Shown here: piece after piece, positions 7,619 through 15,097 of the stretch
Numbering within the stretch: position 1 is the stretch's first letter
How the letters are laid out: the number at the start of each line of letters is the position of its first letter
Source: CAZTAK01 sp964611585
GTDB lineage: Bacteria > Pseudomonadota > Alphaproteobacteria > SHVP01
Reading direction: 5' to 3'
NCBI GenBank assembly: GCA_964611585.1
Contig: CAZTAK010000046.1
Location: 1-22,683, forward strand
DNA length: 22,683 nt
Position numbers and translations under genes: made by a program
Notes under the pieces: generated by a model
Seen by the model: the letters and a program-made list of their open reading frames with translations, nothing else
What the model was told of the DNA's origin: nothing
Database searches by the model: none

Positions 7619-8089
7619 TCAGGCGTTGGTCGATTTCGGTGTCAGCGATTCGAGGGCTTTGCGCACCCCCTTGGGCAGGCGGCGGGCCCGCCCTTGGCTG
7701 TCGATGCAGGCAATCTGAAGCGCGGTGGCAACAAGGTCCTCGCCGCCGCGCCGCACGGTCTGGATGGCGTCGAGCGATGCGCCGCGCACTGAAACCAGAC
7801 GGGTTTCCACTTCGATTTCGTCGTCGAGCCGGGCCGGCGCGCGGTAGTCGATCTCGCAACGCCGCACCGTGAACGCCACGTCGTCAGCGGCCATGGTGCC
7901 CGAATGCGTAATGCCGAGCAGGCGCAGGAGGTCGGTCCGGGCGCGTTCGGTAAAACGCAAATAGTTCGCGTAATAGACAATTCCGGAGGCGTCGGTGTCT
8001 TCGTAATAGACTCGCAGCGGCATGTAGTGCGCCCCGCCGTCGATGCGGCCACGGGTGGCGAGGCGCTCGGCGCTTTGTTCAGCCATCAT
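7619..8089 (-). CDS. ybgC: Tol-Pal system-associated acyl-CoA thioesterase YbgC
   Basis: Hot-dog-fold thioesterase; relatives hydrolyse short-chain or other acyl-CoAs and the gene regularly heads the tol-pal cluster. The 156-aa product contains the family signature YYEDTDASGIVYYANYLRF, with the second Asp of DTD (residue 33) matching the catalytic Asp18 of E. coli YbgC. ERARTDLLRLLGI and the C-terminal strands also fit. Two adjacent ATGs (8089, 8086) can start it; a Met at residue 23 (MPLRVYYED) is an alternative that would give a product nearer the E. coli length. It lies 7 bases after the ruvB stop. Confidence 0.95.
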   Translation of the reverse strand: MMAEQSAERLATRGRIDGGAHYMPLRVYYEDTDASGIVYYANYLRFTERARTDLLRLLGITHSGTMAADDVAFTVRRCEIDYRAPARLDDEIEVETRLVSVRGASLDAIQTVRRGGEDLVATALQIACIDSQGRARRLPKGVRKALESLTPKSTNA

Positions 8090-8096
8090 CGTTCGC

Positions 8097-9164
8097 CTAC
8101 GCCGTCTTTTCCGAATCGCCCAGGCCGAGCCGGCCGAGATCGAGCTGCGCCGCCACCGTCCCCGGCACCGGCAGATCGAGGTGGTCGAAGGCGGCGCGCG
8201 TCAGTTGCCGCCCACGCGGCGTGCGCTGCAACAGGCCTTCCTGAATCAGGTAGGGCTCGACGATTTCCTCCAGCGCATCGCGCGGTTCCGACAGCGCCGC
8301 CGCCAGGGTCTCGACCCCAACCGGCCCACCACCGTAGTTCTCGGCAATGGTGTGCAGGTAGCGCCGGTCCATGCCGTCGAAGCCGCGGCGATCGACTTCG
8401 AGGCGCGCGAGCGCCGTCTCGGCGGTATTGCGATCAATTTCGTCGTCGCCGGCGACGGCCGCGAAGTCGCGCACCCGCCGCAGGAGCCGCCCGGCAATCC
8501 GCGGCGTCCCGCGCGAACGCCGCGCAATTTCGGTGGCGCCGTCGTCCGACAGTCGAATATTCAGAATTTGCGCGTTGCGTCGGACGATTTTTTCGAGGTC
8601 TTCGACGCCATAAAAATGCAGCCGCAGCGGAATCCCGAACCGTTCGCGCAGCGGTGTCGTCAGCAAGCCGGTGCGGGTGGTGGCACCGATCAACGTGAAC
8701 GGCGGAAGATCGATCCGCACCGAGCGCGCCGCCGGGCCTTCGCCGATGATCAGGTCGAGGTGGAAGTCTTCCATCGCCGGATAGAGAATCTCCTCGACCG
8801 CCGGATTGAGCCGATGGATTTCGTCGATGAACAAGACGTCGCGTTCCTGAAGGTTGGTCAGCAGCGCGGCGAGATCGCCGGACCTCGCGATCACCGGTCC
8901 GGCGGTGGCGCGGAAATTGGCTCCGAGTTCGCGCGCCACGATCTGCGCCAGCGTTGTCTTGCCGAGGCCCGGCGGACCCACCAGCAGCACGTGATCCAGT
9001 GCCTCGGCACGGGTGCGGGCGGCGTCGATGAATACCTTGAGATTGGCGCGGAGTTTGTCCTGGCCGACGAAATCGGTGAGCGCGGCGGGACGCAGGCTGA
9101 TCTCGCGGCCATCGCCCTCGGCCAAAGCGGGAGTCACCAGCCGAGGGGCGTTCGAATCCGTCAT
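8097..9164 (-). CDS. ruvB: Holliday junction branch migration ATPase RuvB
   Basis: AAA+ motor that, with RuvA, drives Holliday junction branch migration in homologous recombination. The 355-aa protein has Walker A GPPGLGKT at residues 63-70, Walker B LFIDEIHRL (DEIH at 114-117), sensor stretch LIGATTRTGLLTTPLRERFG, and an arginine-rich region RRSRGTPRIAGRLLRRVRDF. The C-terminal winged-helix part includes GGGPVGVETLAAAL and YLIQEGLLQRTPRGR. Its start overlaps the ruvA stop (ATGA at 9161-9164). Confidence 0.98.
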   Translation of the reverse strand: MTDSNAPRLVTPALAEGDGREISLRPAALTDFVGQDKLRANLKVFIDAARTRAEALDHVLLVGPPGLGKTTLAQIVARELGANFRATAGPVIARSGDLAALLTNLQERDVLFIDEIHRLNPAVEEILYPAMEDFHLDLIIGEGPAARSVRIDLPPFTLIGATTRTGLLTTPLRERFGIPLRLHFYGVEDLEKIVRRNAQILNIRLSDDGATEIARRSRGTPRIAGRLLRRVRDFAAVAGDDEIDRNTAETALARLEVDRRGFDGMDRRYLHTIAENYGGGPVGVETLAAALSEPRDALEEIVEPYLIQEGLLQRTPRGRQLTRAAFDHLDLPVPGTVAAQLDLGRLGLGDSEKTA

Positions 9165-9766
9165 TGGGCTAGCTCGTGCAGGCTGCCGCGGATCAGCGTC
9201 TCGACCGCCGCACCCGAGCCGGCCTCGCGGGCCGCGGCGGTCACCGCGCTGAAAGCATCGGCGCGCCGGTATCCGAGATTGACCAGCGCCGAAACCGCAT
9301 CGGCGGCGGCAGTTCCGGTGAGGGTCGCGGCCGCGCCATCAGCCGCCGACCCGAAGACCTCGATTAGCGAGGGGACCTTGTCTTTCAGTTCGGCAACGAT
9401 GCGCGCACCCAGTTTGGCGCCGACACCAGGCGCCTGGGTCATCAGCGCCTTGTCCTGAACCGCAATCGCCTGCGCCAGCGTCGCCGCCCCGAGCGCCGAC
9501 AGAATACCAAGCGCGACCCGCGCGCCGACCCCCTGCACGGTCTGGAGCAGGCGAAACCAGTCCCGTTCAAGCGAATCGGAGAAGCCGTAAAGATGAATAT
9601 GATCTTCCCGCACGTGGGTTTCGATCAGCAGGGTCGCGGGTGCGCCGGGGCGCAACTCTTCAAGCGTCGGCCCCGGGCAAAACACCAGATAGCCGACGCC
9701 GCCGACTTCGATGACCGCATGATCGGCGGCAACCGAGTCAATCTCGCCTTTGAGCTTTGCGATCAT
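9161..9766 (-). CDS. ruvA: Holliday junction DNA-binding protein RuvA
   Basis: Tetrameric junction-binding subunit of the RuvAB branch-migration complex. The 201-aa product starts MIAKLKGEIDSV, and the N-terminal OB-fold contains THVREDHIHLYGFSD. Helix-hairpin-helix motifs follow (LLQTVQGVGARVALGILSAL and APGVGAKLGARIVAELKDK). A flexible Ala/Gly linker joins the C-terminal domain III (SALVNLGYRRADAFSAVTAA) that contacts RuvB. The start overlaps the ruvC stop and the stop overlaps the ruvB start, both as ATGA. Confidence 0.97.
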   Translation of the reverse strand: MIAKLKGEIDSVAADHAVIEVGGVGYLVFCPGPTLEELRPGAPATLLIETHVREDHIHLYGFSDSLERDWFRLLQTVQGVGARVALGILSALGAATLAQAIAVQDKALMTQAPGVGAKLGARIVAELKDKVPSLIEVFGSAADGAAATLTGTAAADAVSALVNLGYRRADAFSAVTAAAREAGSGAAVETLIRGSLHELAQ

Positions 9767-10281
9767 GACCCTGCGCCCGCCATCACCACGGCGCTGCGTG
9801 CCATGGCGTTCTGGGTCGCCAGATGATGGGCATGGCAGATCGCCACCGCCAGCGCGTCGGCGGCATCGGAGGACTCGATGGTTTGCCCCGGCAGCAAATG
9901 GGACACCATCGCCCGGACCTGGGCCTTGTCGGCGTGGCCGGATCCGGTCACCGTCTTCTTGACCAGATTGGCGGCATATTCGCTGACCGCCAAGCCGGAC
10001 CGGGCCGGCGCCAGCAGCACCACGCCGCGCGCTGCGCCGAGCCGTAGAGTCGATTGCGCGTTGCGGTTTACGAAAGTTTCCTCGACCGCGGCCGCGTCGG
10101 GACGATGGCGGCCGATCACCGCGTCAAGCTCCGCACTGATTTCCATCAGGCGTTCCGGCAGCGGCGTCCGCGCAGCGGTGGCGATGACGCCGTTGGCGAT
10201 TCCCGACAGCCGGTTGCCGTCGGCAAGGATCACGCCCCAGCCGGTTCGGTTTAGTCCGGGATCGAGGCCGAGAAGAATCAT
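9763..10281 (-). CDS. ruvC: Crossover junction endodeoxyribonuclease RuvC
   Basis: Holliday junction resolvase. The 172-aa protein has the RNase H-like fold markers: LGLDPGLNRTGWG with catalytic Asp7, the acidic pair AAVEETFVNRN (Glu67/68), and SSDAADALAVAICHAH with Asp139 and Asp142. These match the four catalytic acids of E. coli RuvC (7, 66, 138, 141). The stretch TVTGSGHADKAQVRAMV is also conserved. The ATG at 10281 overlaps the yebC stop (ATGA), so translation is probably coupled through yebC-ruvC-ruvA-ruvB. Confidence 0.98.
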   Translation of the reverse strand: MILLGLDPGLNRTGWGVILADGNRLSGIANGVIATAARTPLPERLMEISAELDAVIGRHRPDAAAVEETFVNRNAQSTLRLGAARGVVLLAPARSGLAVSEYAANLVKKTVTGSGHADKAQVRAMVSHLLPGQTIESSDAADALAVAICHAHHLATQNAMARSAVVMAGAGS

Positions 10282-11051
10282 GAGGATGGCGCTTTCGACG
10301 CCTGCGCGCCCAGACGTTCGAGAACGTCGTCAGCGACCTCGAAGTTGGCGGCGATTTTCTGCACATCGTCGCTGTCGTCGAGTGCCTCGATCATCTTGAA
10401 CAGCGTTATCGCCTCGTCCTCGCCGATTTCGACGGTGGCGCTTGGTTTCCACATCAGTTCTGCGCTTTCGGCGGTGCCGAAGCGGGATTCCAGCGCTTCG
10501 CGTACCTGGTAGAAGGACTCCGGCGCGCAGGTGAACTCGTGCCCGGAGGCTTCGCTAACGCAATCGTCGGCGCCAGCCTCGATCGCGGCCTCGAGCATGT
10601 CGTCGGCACTGCCCGCGTCCGCCCCGTAACGGATTGCGCCAAAGCGCGAAAACTGGAAGGCGACCGAATTGGTTTCGCCGAGCGTGCCGCCGTTCTTGGT
10701 GAACGCCGAGCGGACCTCCGAGGCGGTGCGGTTGCGGTTGTCGGTCAGCGCCTCGACGATCACCGCGACCCCGCCCGGTCCATAGCCTTCGTAGCGGATT
10801 TCCTCGTAGTTCTCGCCATCGTCGTTGCCGGCGCCGCGCTTGATCGCTCGCTCCATCGTGTCCTTGGGCATGTTGGCTTGCTTGGCCGCGGCCACGGCGG
10901 ACCGCAGACGCGGGTTCATGTCCGGCTCCGGCAGCCCGGAGCGTGTCGCCACCGTGAGTTCGCGGATCAGCTTGGCAAACAGCTTGGCGCGCTTCGCGTC
11001 CTGCGCGCCCTTGCGGTACATGATGTTCTTGAACTGGGAATGGCCCGCCAT
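10278..11051 (-). CDS. yebC: YebC/PmpR (TACO1) family protein
   Basis: Conserved protein of the YebC/TACO1 family, historically called a transcriptional regulator and more recently linked to translation of difficult (for example proline-rich) sequences. The 257-aa product begins AGHSQFKNIMYRKGAQDAKR, the family signature, and continues with RGAGNDDGENYEEIRYEGYG, then GPGGVAVIVEALTDNRNRTA and RSAFTKNGGTLGETNSVAFQF, all strongly diagnostic. A GGAG ribosome binding site lies just before the ATG at 11051. It precedes ruvC, as in many Proteobacteria, with an ATGA overlap. Confidence 0.97.
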   Translation of the reverse strand: MAGHSQFKNIMYRKGAQDAKRAKLFAKLIRELTVATRSGLPEPDMNPRLRSAVAAAKQANMPKDTMERAIKRGAGNDDGENYEEIRYEGYGPGGVAVIVEALTDNRNRTASEVRSAFTKNGGTLGETNSVAFQFSRFGAIRYGADAGSADDMLEAAIEAGADDCVSEASGHEFTCAPESFYQVREALESRFGTAESAELMWKPSATVEIGEDEAITLFKMIEALDDSDDVQKIAANFEVADDVLERLGAQASKAPSS

Positions 11052-11091
11052 GGTGGCTCCGCACCTCTAGGGACTGTGCTTTCTTCCGCGG

Positions 11092-11120
11092 CTTATACCA
11101 GATATTGTGGCTGATCGCAC
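11092..11120 (-). promoter_or_regulatory. Possible yebC-ruvCAB promoter
   Basis: On the minus strand TATAAG (11097-11092) lies 17 bases downstream of a weak GTGCGA (11120-11115). The -10 matches consensus at five of six positions and would start RNA about 35 bases before the yebC ATG. The -35 is poor, so this is a suggestion. The rest of the 204-base gap (11052-11255) shows no gene. Confidence 0.35.
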
Positions 11121-11255
11121 CGGCCCGGCCGCACCGAGGGGCGGCGTTGATAGCCCGCCAATGTGGCGATATTGGGGCGATTCAGGTGGGATCGGGCAGC
11201 GCCGGCGCGGCGACCTACTTCCCAGAAAATATTGTCTCAATCCCGCTGACCAATT

Positions 11256-12407
11256 TTAGCAGCCTGTCTCCAAAAATTTCTTCCAATGGCCGTCTATCGT
11301 TTCTCGTATCGCATCAAAGTCTTGTTCGGCTGCCAGATCCACCTCGAACCAGTTCTCCGACCATAGCGTCTGCCATTTGGGGTACAGGGTCGCAGAACTG
11401 GGCGCGAATACGTCCCTATTCGCCAATATCGCGTCAAATACTTTTTCTCGAATCTCGGAATCTCCAGGACCCAGGATCAGTGCAGCGGCAAGCCTGCTGG
11501 GATTGTTTTTGAACTCGAACAACAACATTCGGTTTGAAGGCGTCCAACCCGAACCCTTTCTCAAGTCGGCGACATCGTCCCAGACTTTGGGCACGAATCG
11601 AATTGATGATTTGGTGGAATGGACGAGTTCAAGCTCGGCATTATTTCTTATCAATTCCATCACCGCGGCACCAATATCCGACTGAATGTCGGGGCGCTGC
11701 TCGAAGATGAAGTCGAGTGCGCGGCGATGTTTCGCGTATATCGTGGCCGCCAAAACATTGAGCTCTGAGCCGCCCATGAAACGCCTCCGAATAAGCTTCG
11801 CGTAGTGGCGGAGCGCTAGCAGCGTATCGGCTCCTAACCCCCCGCCTCTCGCGTCAAGAATTTCTTCCAAGACCTGGCATACAAGGCCGTAAGTTACTGG
11901 AACATAATGACTATCAGACGGTTCATCGCCGTCAATAGTAAGATAAACAAATACGAAGCGATAATCTTTACGTTTATTAATTTGTTCTTTTCGATACTTA
12001 ACAAACTGATTTGAATGTTCCGTCGAATAAATCTTGTTCTCGATCAGAAGGCAAAATCTATTGGCTTCGGATATCACAAGAACGTCCACATTATCCCGTT
12101 CCCGCCACACACCGGCATCACTGAAGTCCCATGTACCGATTTCAATGGGGCCGATTTTGGTACCCGCCTCGCTGCCAATCGCGAGCGAACGCAAGAGAAA
12201 CCGCCTGAGAAAAATGTCGCCGAGACCATGGTTCTGCGATGGGTCGAGCAGATATGCGAGAAAGTTTGAATGCCGCAATTCGGATCGAACCGCGCCCAAT
12301 GCTTCGAAGACATTTGGCTCGGCCAACAGATCCTCAAGCCGCTCAAGATCGAACCCGTCGAGAACGAATTTCTCCAGAGACTTTTTGAAGTCTGCTTCGT
12401 CGTTCAT
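11256..12407 (-). CDS. PD-(D/E)XK nuclease superfamily protein (PDDEXK_4-like), probable accessory gene
   Basis: A 383-aa protein with a restriction-endonuclease-like core. The N terminus has SELRHSNFLAYLLDPSQNHG and GDIFLRRFLL, which I recognise as the conserved opening of the PDDEXK_4 family. The active-site motif follows: Asp108 in DNVDVLVIS, then Glu123 and Lys125 in CLLIENKIYS, then Gln134. The D...ExK arrangement is complete, so it is probably catalytically competent. The C-terminal half has no motif I recognise. The gene is visibly more AT-rich than its neighbours, notably at 11890-12060, which suggests horizontal acquisition. It has a GAAGGG ribosome binding site and starts 21 bases after the ymdB-like stop, so it is likely co-transcribed with that gene. 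A defence role is plausible but not shown. The substrate is unknown. Confidence 0.85.
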   Translation of the reverse strand: MNDEADFKKSLEKFVLDGFDLERLEDLLAEPNVFEALGAVRSELRHSNFLAYLLDPSQNHGLGDIFLRRFLLRSLAIGSEAGTKIGPIEIGTWDFSDAGVWRERDNVDVLVISEANRFCLLIENKIYSTEHSNQFVKYRKEQINKRKDYRFVFVYLTIDGDEPSDSHYVPVTYGLVCQVLEEILDARGGGLGADTLLALRHYAKLIRRRFMGGSELNVLAATIYAKHRRALDFIFEQRPDIQSDIGAAVMELIRNNAELELVHSTKSSIRFVPKVWDDVADLRKGSGWTPSNRMLLFEFKNNPSRLAAALILGPGDSEIREKVFDAILANRDVFAPSSATLYPKWQTLWSENWFEVDLAAEQDFDAIRETIDGHWKKFLETGC

Positions 12408-12428
12408 GGCGCGACCCTTCGAACCGTT

Positions 12429-13241
12429 CTATTCCGGCAGCGCCGGCGCGAGCCGGCCGCCCATGCGCACCGGGGTGACCTGGGTGGCGAGCCCGGTGCG
12501 CTCATCGGTTTCGACGAATACCGCACACAAAGTGCCCTCGCCGGTGGCGGCCTGAAAGCGTTCCCGTTGAACGCTGCCGCGGAAGCGCGCGATGGGCTGT
12601 TCCTTTTTCATGCCAATAACCGAGTCGTAGTCGCCGCACATGCCGGCGTCGGTCTGGTAGGCCGTGCCGCCGGGCAGGACCTGCGCGTCCGCCGTCGGCA
12701 CGTGGCTGTGGCTGCCGACCACCAGCGAGGCGCGGCCGTCGGCGTATTGCGCCATCGCCATCTTTTCGCTGGTAGCCTCGGCGTGTATGTCGATCAGCAC
12801 GAAATCGACGGTGGCGCCGAGTCGCACCTTGGCGAGTTCGTCGTCCACGGCGGCGAACGGATCACCGATCTCACCCATGAATACCCGTCCCATCACGCTG
12901 ACGACCAGGGCCTTGCGTCCGCCCGCCACAGTGAAGATTCCGGCGCCGCGCCCGGGCGTGCCCGGGACATGGTTGAGCGGACGCAACAGCCGCGGATCGC
13001 CGTCGATATAGGGAATGATCTCGCGCTGATCCCAGATGTGGTTACCACCCGTAATGACGTCGATTCCGGACTGGTAGAGCGCTTCGCACACCGCCGGCGT
13101 AATGCCAAAGCCGCCGGCCGCGTTCTCGCCGTTGGCCACCACCAGATCGAGCGCGAGCCTTCGCTTGAGCTCGCCCAGGTTTGCAGCCACGACCTCGCGC
13201 CCCGAACGCCCGACGATGTCGCCAATGAACAGCACTCTCAT
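12429..13241 (-). CDS. YmdB-type (TIGR00282 family) metallophosphoesterase
   Basis: Calcineurin-like phosphoesterase of the YmdB family; the Bacillus YmdB hydrolyses 2',3'- and 3',5'-cyclic nucleotides. The 270-aa product starts MRVLFIGDIVGRSGR with metal ligand Asp8. It continues with VVANGENAAGGFG (Glu39, Asn40), ITGGNHIWD (Asn67, His68), DIHAEATSEK (His153) and VVGSHSHVPTAD (His178, His180), the complete dinuclear metal site. MCGDYDSVIGMKKE near the C terminus is also a family hallmark. Its start overlaps the cyclo-ligase stop (ATGA). The physiological role in alphaproteobacteria is unclear to me. Confidence 0.94.
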   Translation of the reverse strand: MRVLFIGDIVGRSGREVVAANLGELKRRLALDLVVANGENAAGGFGITPAVCEALYQSGIDVITGGNHIWDQREIIPYIDGDPRLLRPLNHVPGTPGRGAGIFTVAGGRKALVVSVMGRVFMGEIGDPFAAVDDELAKVRLGATVDFVLIDIHAEATSEKMAMAQYADGRASLVVGSHSHVPTADAQVLPGGTAYQTDAGMCGDYDSVIGMKKEQPIARFRGSVQRERFQAATGEGTLCAVFVETDERTGLATQVTPVRMGGRLAPALPE

Positions 13242-13831
13242 GAAAAAACTTCCGCTCCCTGTTCCGTCAACACCCAGTCGAGCGCCTGATCCCAGGAATC
13301 GCGCGGCAGAAGATCCATGCGCTGCGCCGCAAAGGCGAGGCCGACCGCGACCGTGTGGCCACCGCGGCGCAACCGACTGAGGGTCGCGTCATAAACCCCC
13401 TTGCCGTAGCCCAGCCGGTAGCCGCGCGCGTCGTAAGCCAGAAGCGGCACCAGCACCATGCGGGGGATCGCCTCCGGCGCGGACGGCAGAGGTTCCTGGG
13501 TGCGGAACGGGCCCAGTGCCAGTTCGTCGCCCGGCCGCCAGGTGTGGAACGCTAGGTCCGTCTGTCCCGGCACGATCGCCGGTAGCGCCAGGCGGTGGCC
13601 CGCGGCCGCCAAAGACTCCATCAGCGGGCGTGGGTCGATTTCCTCACCGATCGGCCAATAGCCCGCAACGACAGATCCGGGCGCTAGCCTCAGCGCCGGT
13701 TCGGATTCAAAAGCCCGCACCAGCTCCTGACCCGCCGCATCGCCTGCCGCTTGTTGGGCGGTAGCCCGGCGCATCCGGGCATCCTCGCGCGCCGCGGCTT
13801 TGAGAGCGGGAATGCTTTCCGGTTCAGTCAT
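13238..13831 (-). CDS. 5-formyltetrahydrofolate cyclo-ligase
   Basis: Cytosolic enzyme converting 5-formyl-THF to 5,10-methenyl-THF with ATP, which recycles a dead-end folate. With the ATG at 13831 the product has 197 residues; an upstream in-frame ATG at 13864 would add 11 residues rich in Pro, and neither has a clear ribosome binding site. Diagnostic features are the Arg-rich N-terminal helix (KAAAREDARMRRA), VVAGYWPIGEEIDPRPLM, FRTQEPLP, and the nucleotide-binding loop YRLGYGKGVYDATL. It lies directly downstream of the 6S RNA candidate, the same zapA-ssrS-ygfA order as in E. coli, and overlaps the next gene by four bases. Confidence 0.93.
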   Translation of the reverse strand: MTEPESIPALKAAAREDARMRRATAQQAAGDAAGQELVRAFESEPALRLAPGSVVAGYWPIGEEIDPRPLMESLAAAGHRLALPAIVPGQTDLAFHTWRPGDELALGPFRTQEPLPSAPEAIPRMVLVPLLAYDARGYRLGYGKGVYDATLSRLRRGGHTVAVGLAFAAQRMDLLPRDSWDQALDWVLTEQGAEVFS

Positions 13832-13877
13832 CGGCGGGCTTGGATCGGCGGATACGGGCGGCATCGGCGGTGGGGAA

Positions 13878-14050
13878 GGGTGCGGGCGGGACCATCGTGG
13901 CCGCCGGACAACAGAATCCCCCGTGGCCTGCAGAAGCAGGTGGGCGCCGCATAACGAAACCAGGGTCCCGACAGAGGCAGCTCCCGGAGTAATCTGTATT
14001 GGCCCCAGGGAAACGTGGTCCGCCCTACCGGACAGAACCCGCCCGCGCCC
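13878..14050 (-). ncRNA. ssrS: 6S RNA (ssrS), RNA polymerase-binding regulatory RNA
   Basis: No gene fits the 362-base gap between zapA and the cyclo-ligase, the classical site of ssrS. On the minus strand a 13-base arm (14050-14038, GGGCGCGGGCGGG) pairs with 13890-13878 (CCCGCCCGCACCC) with one mismatch, closing a rod about 173 nt long, the right size for 6S. Inside are ACAGA/TCTGT arms around an apical segment (about 13968-13999) and a CCTGC-TTCT-GCAGG hairpin (13940-13928), which resembles the small hairpin in the 6S central bubble. The upstream TACCTATAGGG could be the -10 region. 6S RNA binds the sigma70 holoenzyme by mimicking an open promoter. Exact ends are inferred. No U-run terminator follows, so it may be processed from a transcript shared with the cyclo-ligase. 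Confidence 0.8.
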
Positions 14051-14083
14051 TATAGGTAGCGATTGAGGGCCGCCGGGGCAATA

Positions 14084-14165
14084 TGCCCTTGCGGCGCGGG
14101 CCGGCCTTGCGGCGGGAAATGGGGCGAACGCGCCGCGGATGTCCTTGCCGCGCGGGCCGGCCCTG
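14084..14165. repeat. Pair of near-identical GC-rich direct repeats upstream of 6S RNA
   Basis: Two 26-base copies (14084-14109 and 14140-14165) differ at three positions and are spaced 56 bases start to start. Each contains the palindromic core GGGCCGGCC. They lie between the zapA stop and the 6S RNA candidate. Nearby, 14184-14196 (ACCCGCCGCGGGT) can form a five-pair hairpin just after zapA and might act as a weak terminator. No ORF is supported in 14051-14226. Confidence 0.7.
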
Positions 14166-14226
14166 AGACGCGGAAGATGGTTAACCCGCCGCGGGTGCAG
14201 GTTCGGGTACAGGTGCGGGTGGGGCG

Positions 14227-14559
14227 CTAGCCGCTCGCCTCAAGGCGCGCAGCGAGCTGTTCGATGCGGCTCGCGTACTCCTGGATCGTGTTCCGCGCCG
14301 CGCCGGCGGTCTCGGTGCGCACGCTCTCGACCTGGGCCGTCAGGCTTTCAGCCTCGTCGACCGACTCCGAGAGTTCGTCGGCGATGGTCAGCCCCGCCAT
14401 CAGCATCAATCGCGCCTCACCGACCTGGCCGAGATCTTCCGCCAATTCGGCCACGCGTTTGTCGATGTATTCGGCAAGGCTTTGAAGATGCTCTTCCTGG
14501 CCGTCGTCGCAGGCGACCGAGTACTCGTGCCCGTTGATGGTGACCGTGACGACAGCCAT
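14227..14559 (-). CDS. zapA: Cell division protein ZapA
   Basis: Small cytosolic protein that binds FtsZ and bundles or crosslinks filaments at the Z ring. The 110-aa product opens with MAVVTVTINGHEYSVACDDG, the family's N-terminal beta strand region, followed by QEEHLQSLAEYIDKRVAEL, then RLMLMAGLTIADEL. A C-terminal coiled coil ends the protein. Length matches the family. Its ATG overlaps the preceding stop by one base (TGATG), so it is translationally linked to the upstream coiled-coil gene. Position next to the 6S RNA candidate supports the assignment. Confidence 0.94.
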   Translation of the reverse strand: MAVVTVTINGHEYSVACDDGQEEHLQSLAEYIDKRVAELAEDLGQVGEARLMLMAGLTIADELSESVDEAESLTAQVESVRTETAGAARNTIQEYASRIEQLAARLEASG

Positions 14560-14852
14560 CAGCCTTCGAGAACGCTCCTGAGACGGCCGATCGTAGCGTC
14601 GAGCCGTTCCGATACCCGGTTTACCGCCTGCTCGAGTGCCGCGTTGTCTTCTTGCGACACCGAATAGCGCCGGCCTAATTCTTCGTGTTCGGCGCGCAGC
14701 GTCGAGAGCTCGCTCGCGACGCGTGAACGCTCTTGCTGAACGTCCGCCAGATTCGGGCCTTCGGTCTGACGCTCGGCCACCGAGCCGACGGCAGATTCGA
14801 GCCGTTCGATGGCGCGTTCGAGTTTCTCTTTTGCGGATTCCATGTCGGCCAT
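14559..14852 (-). CDS. Small coiled-coil protein preceding zapA (DUF4164-like)
   Basis: About 97 residues from the ATG at 14852; the frame is open to 14891 but the extra N terminus is Arg/Pro-rich and unlikely. The protein is almost entirely predicted helix with heptad-like Leu/Val spacing (KEKLERAIERLESAVGSVAE, then RSRVASELSTLRAEHEELGR and ALEQAVNRVSERLDATIGRL), that is, a charged coiled coil with no signal peptide or membrane segment. Alphaproteobacterial zapA is often preceded by such a gene, commonly labelled DUF4164, and the one-base overlap suggests a linked role, perhaps in division. The family label rests on position and character, not on a recognised motif. Confidence 0.75.
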   Translation of the reverse strand: MADMESAKEKLERAIERLESAVGSVAERQTEGPNLADVQQERSRVASELSTLRAEHEELGRRYSVSQEDNAALEQAVNRVSERLDATIGRLRSVLEG

Positions 14853-14934
14853 TCGCGATTCGGATAGCGGTGGTCTAAACCGGCGACGCACCCTACCCCG
14901 CCTGTTTCACCTGAAGTGTTTATTTCATAACGGG

Positions 14935-14964
14935 TTACATCGCACTCCCGAAGCAAAACATAAG
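14935..14964 (+). promoter_or_regulatory. Possible tkt promoter in the divergent gap
   Basis: The 245-base gap between two divergent transcription units (14853-15097) must serve both. It contains an AT-richer stretch at about 14915-14965. On the plus strand TTACAT (14935-14940), an 18-base spacer and CATAAG (14959-14964) form a moderate sigma70-like pair that would give a leader of about 125 bases. I could not pick a convincing minus-strand promoter. Confidence 0.3.
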
Positions 14965-15097
14965 CCCCGATCCGGAGCAAGCGGAAACGCGGCTTCGGCG
15001 GGCCAGGCCGCCGGTTGACGGCACGGCCCCGCGCCTTCATGTTGCGGCCTCCCCGCCTCCGTCCTTCCCCAGCAAGAACCAATATCCCGCGCACAAT

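Noticed and set aside
8043..9458. 471-aa plus-strand open frame opposite ruvB and ruvA
   Set aside because: Antisense shadow; the minus strand carries complete RuvB and RuvA with all motifs.
11052..11255. Search for flanking repeats or attachment sites around the nuclease gene
   Set aside because: I saw no convincing direct repeats, integrase or tRNA target at either side, so no mobile element is called.
12270..13289. 339-aa plus-strand open frame opposite the YmdB-type gene
   Set aside because: Antisense shadow of a gene with a complete metal site.
13800..14066. Plus-strand open frame across the 6S RNA region
   Set aside because: It covers a region better explained by a structured RNA and has no recognisable protein features.
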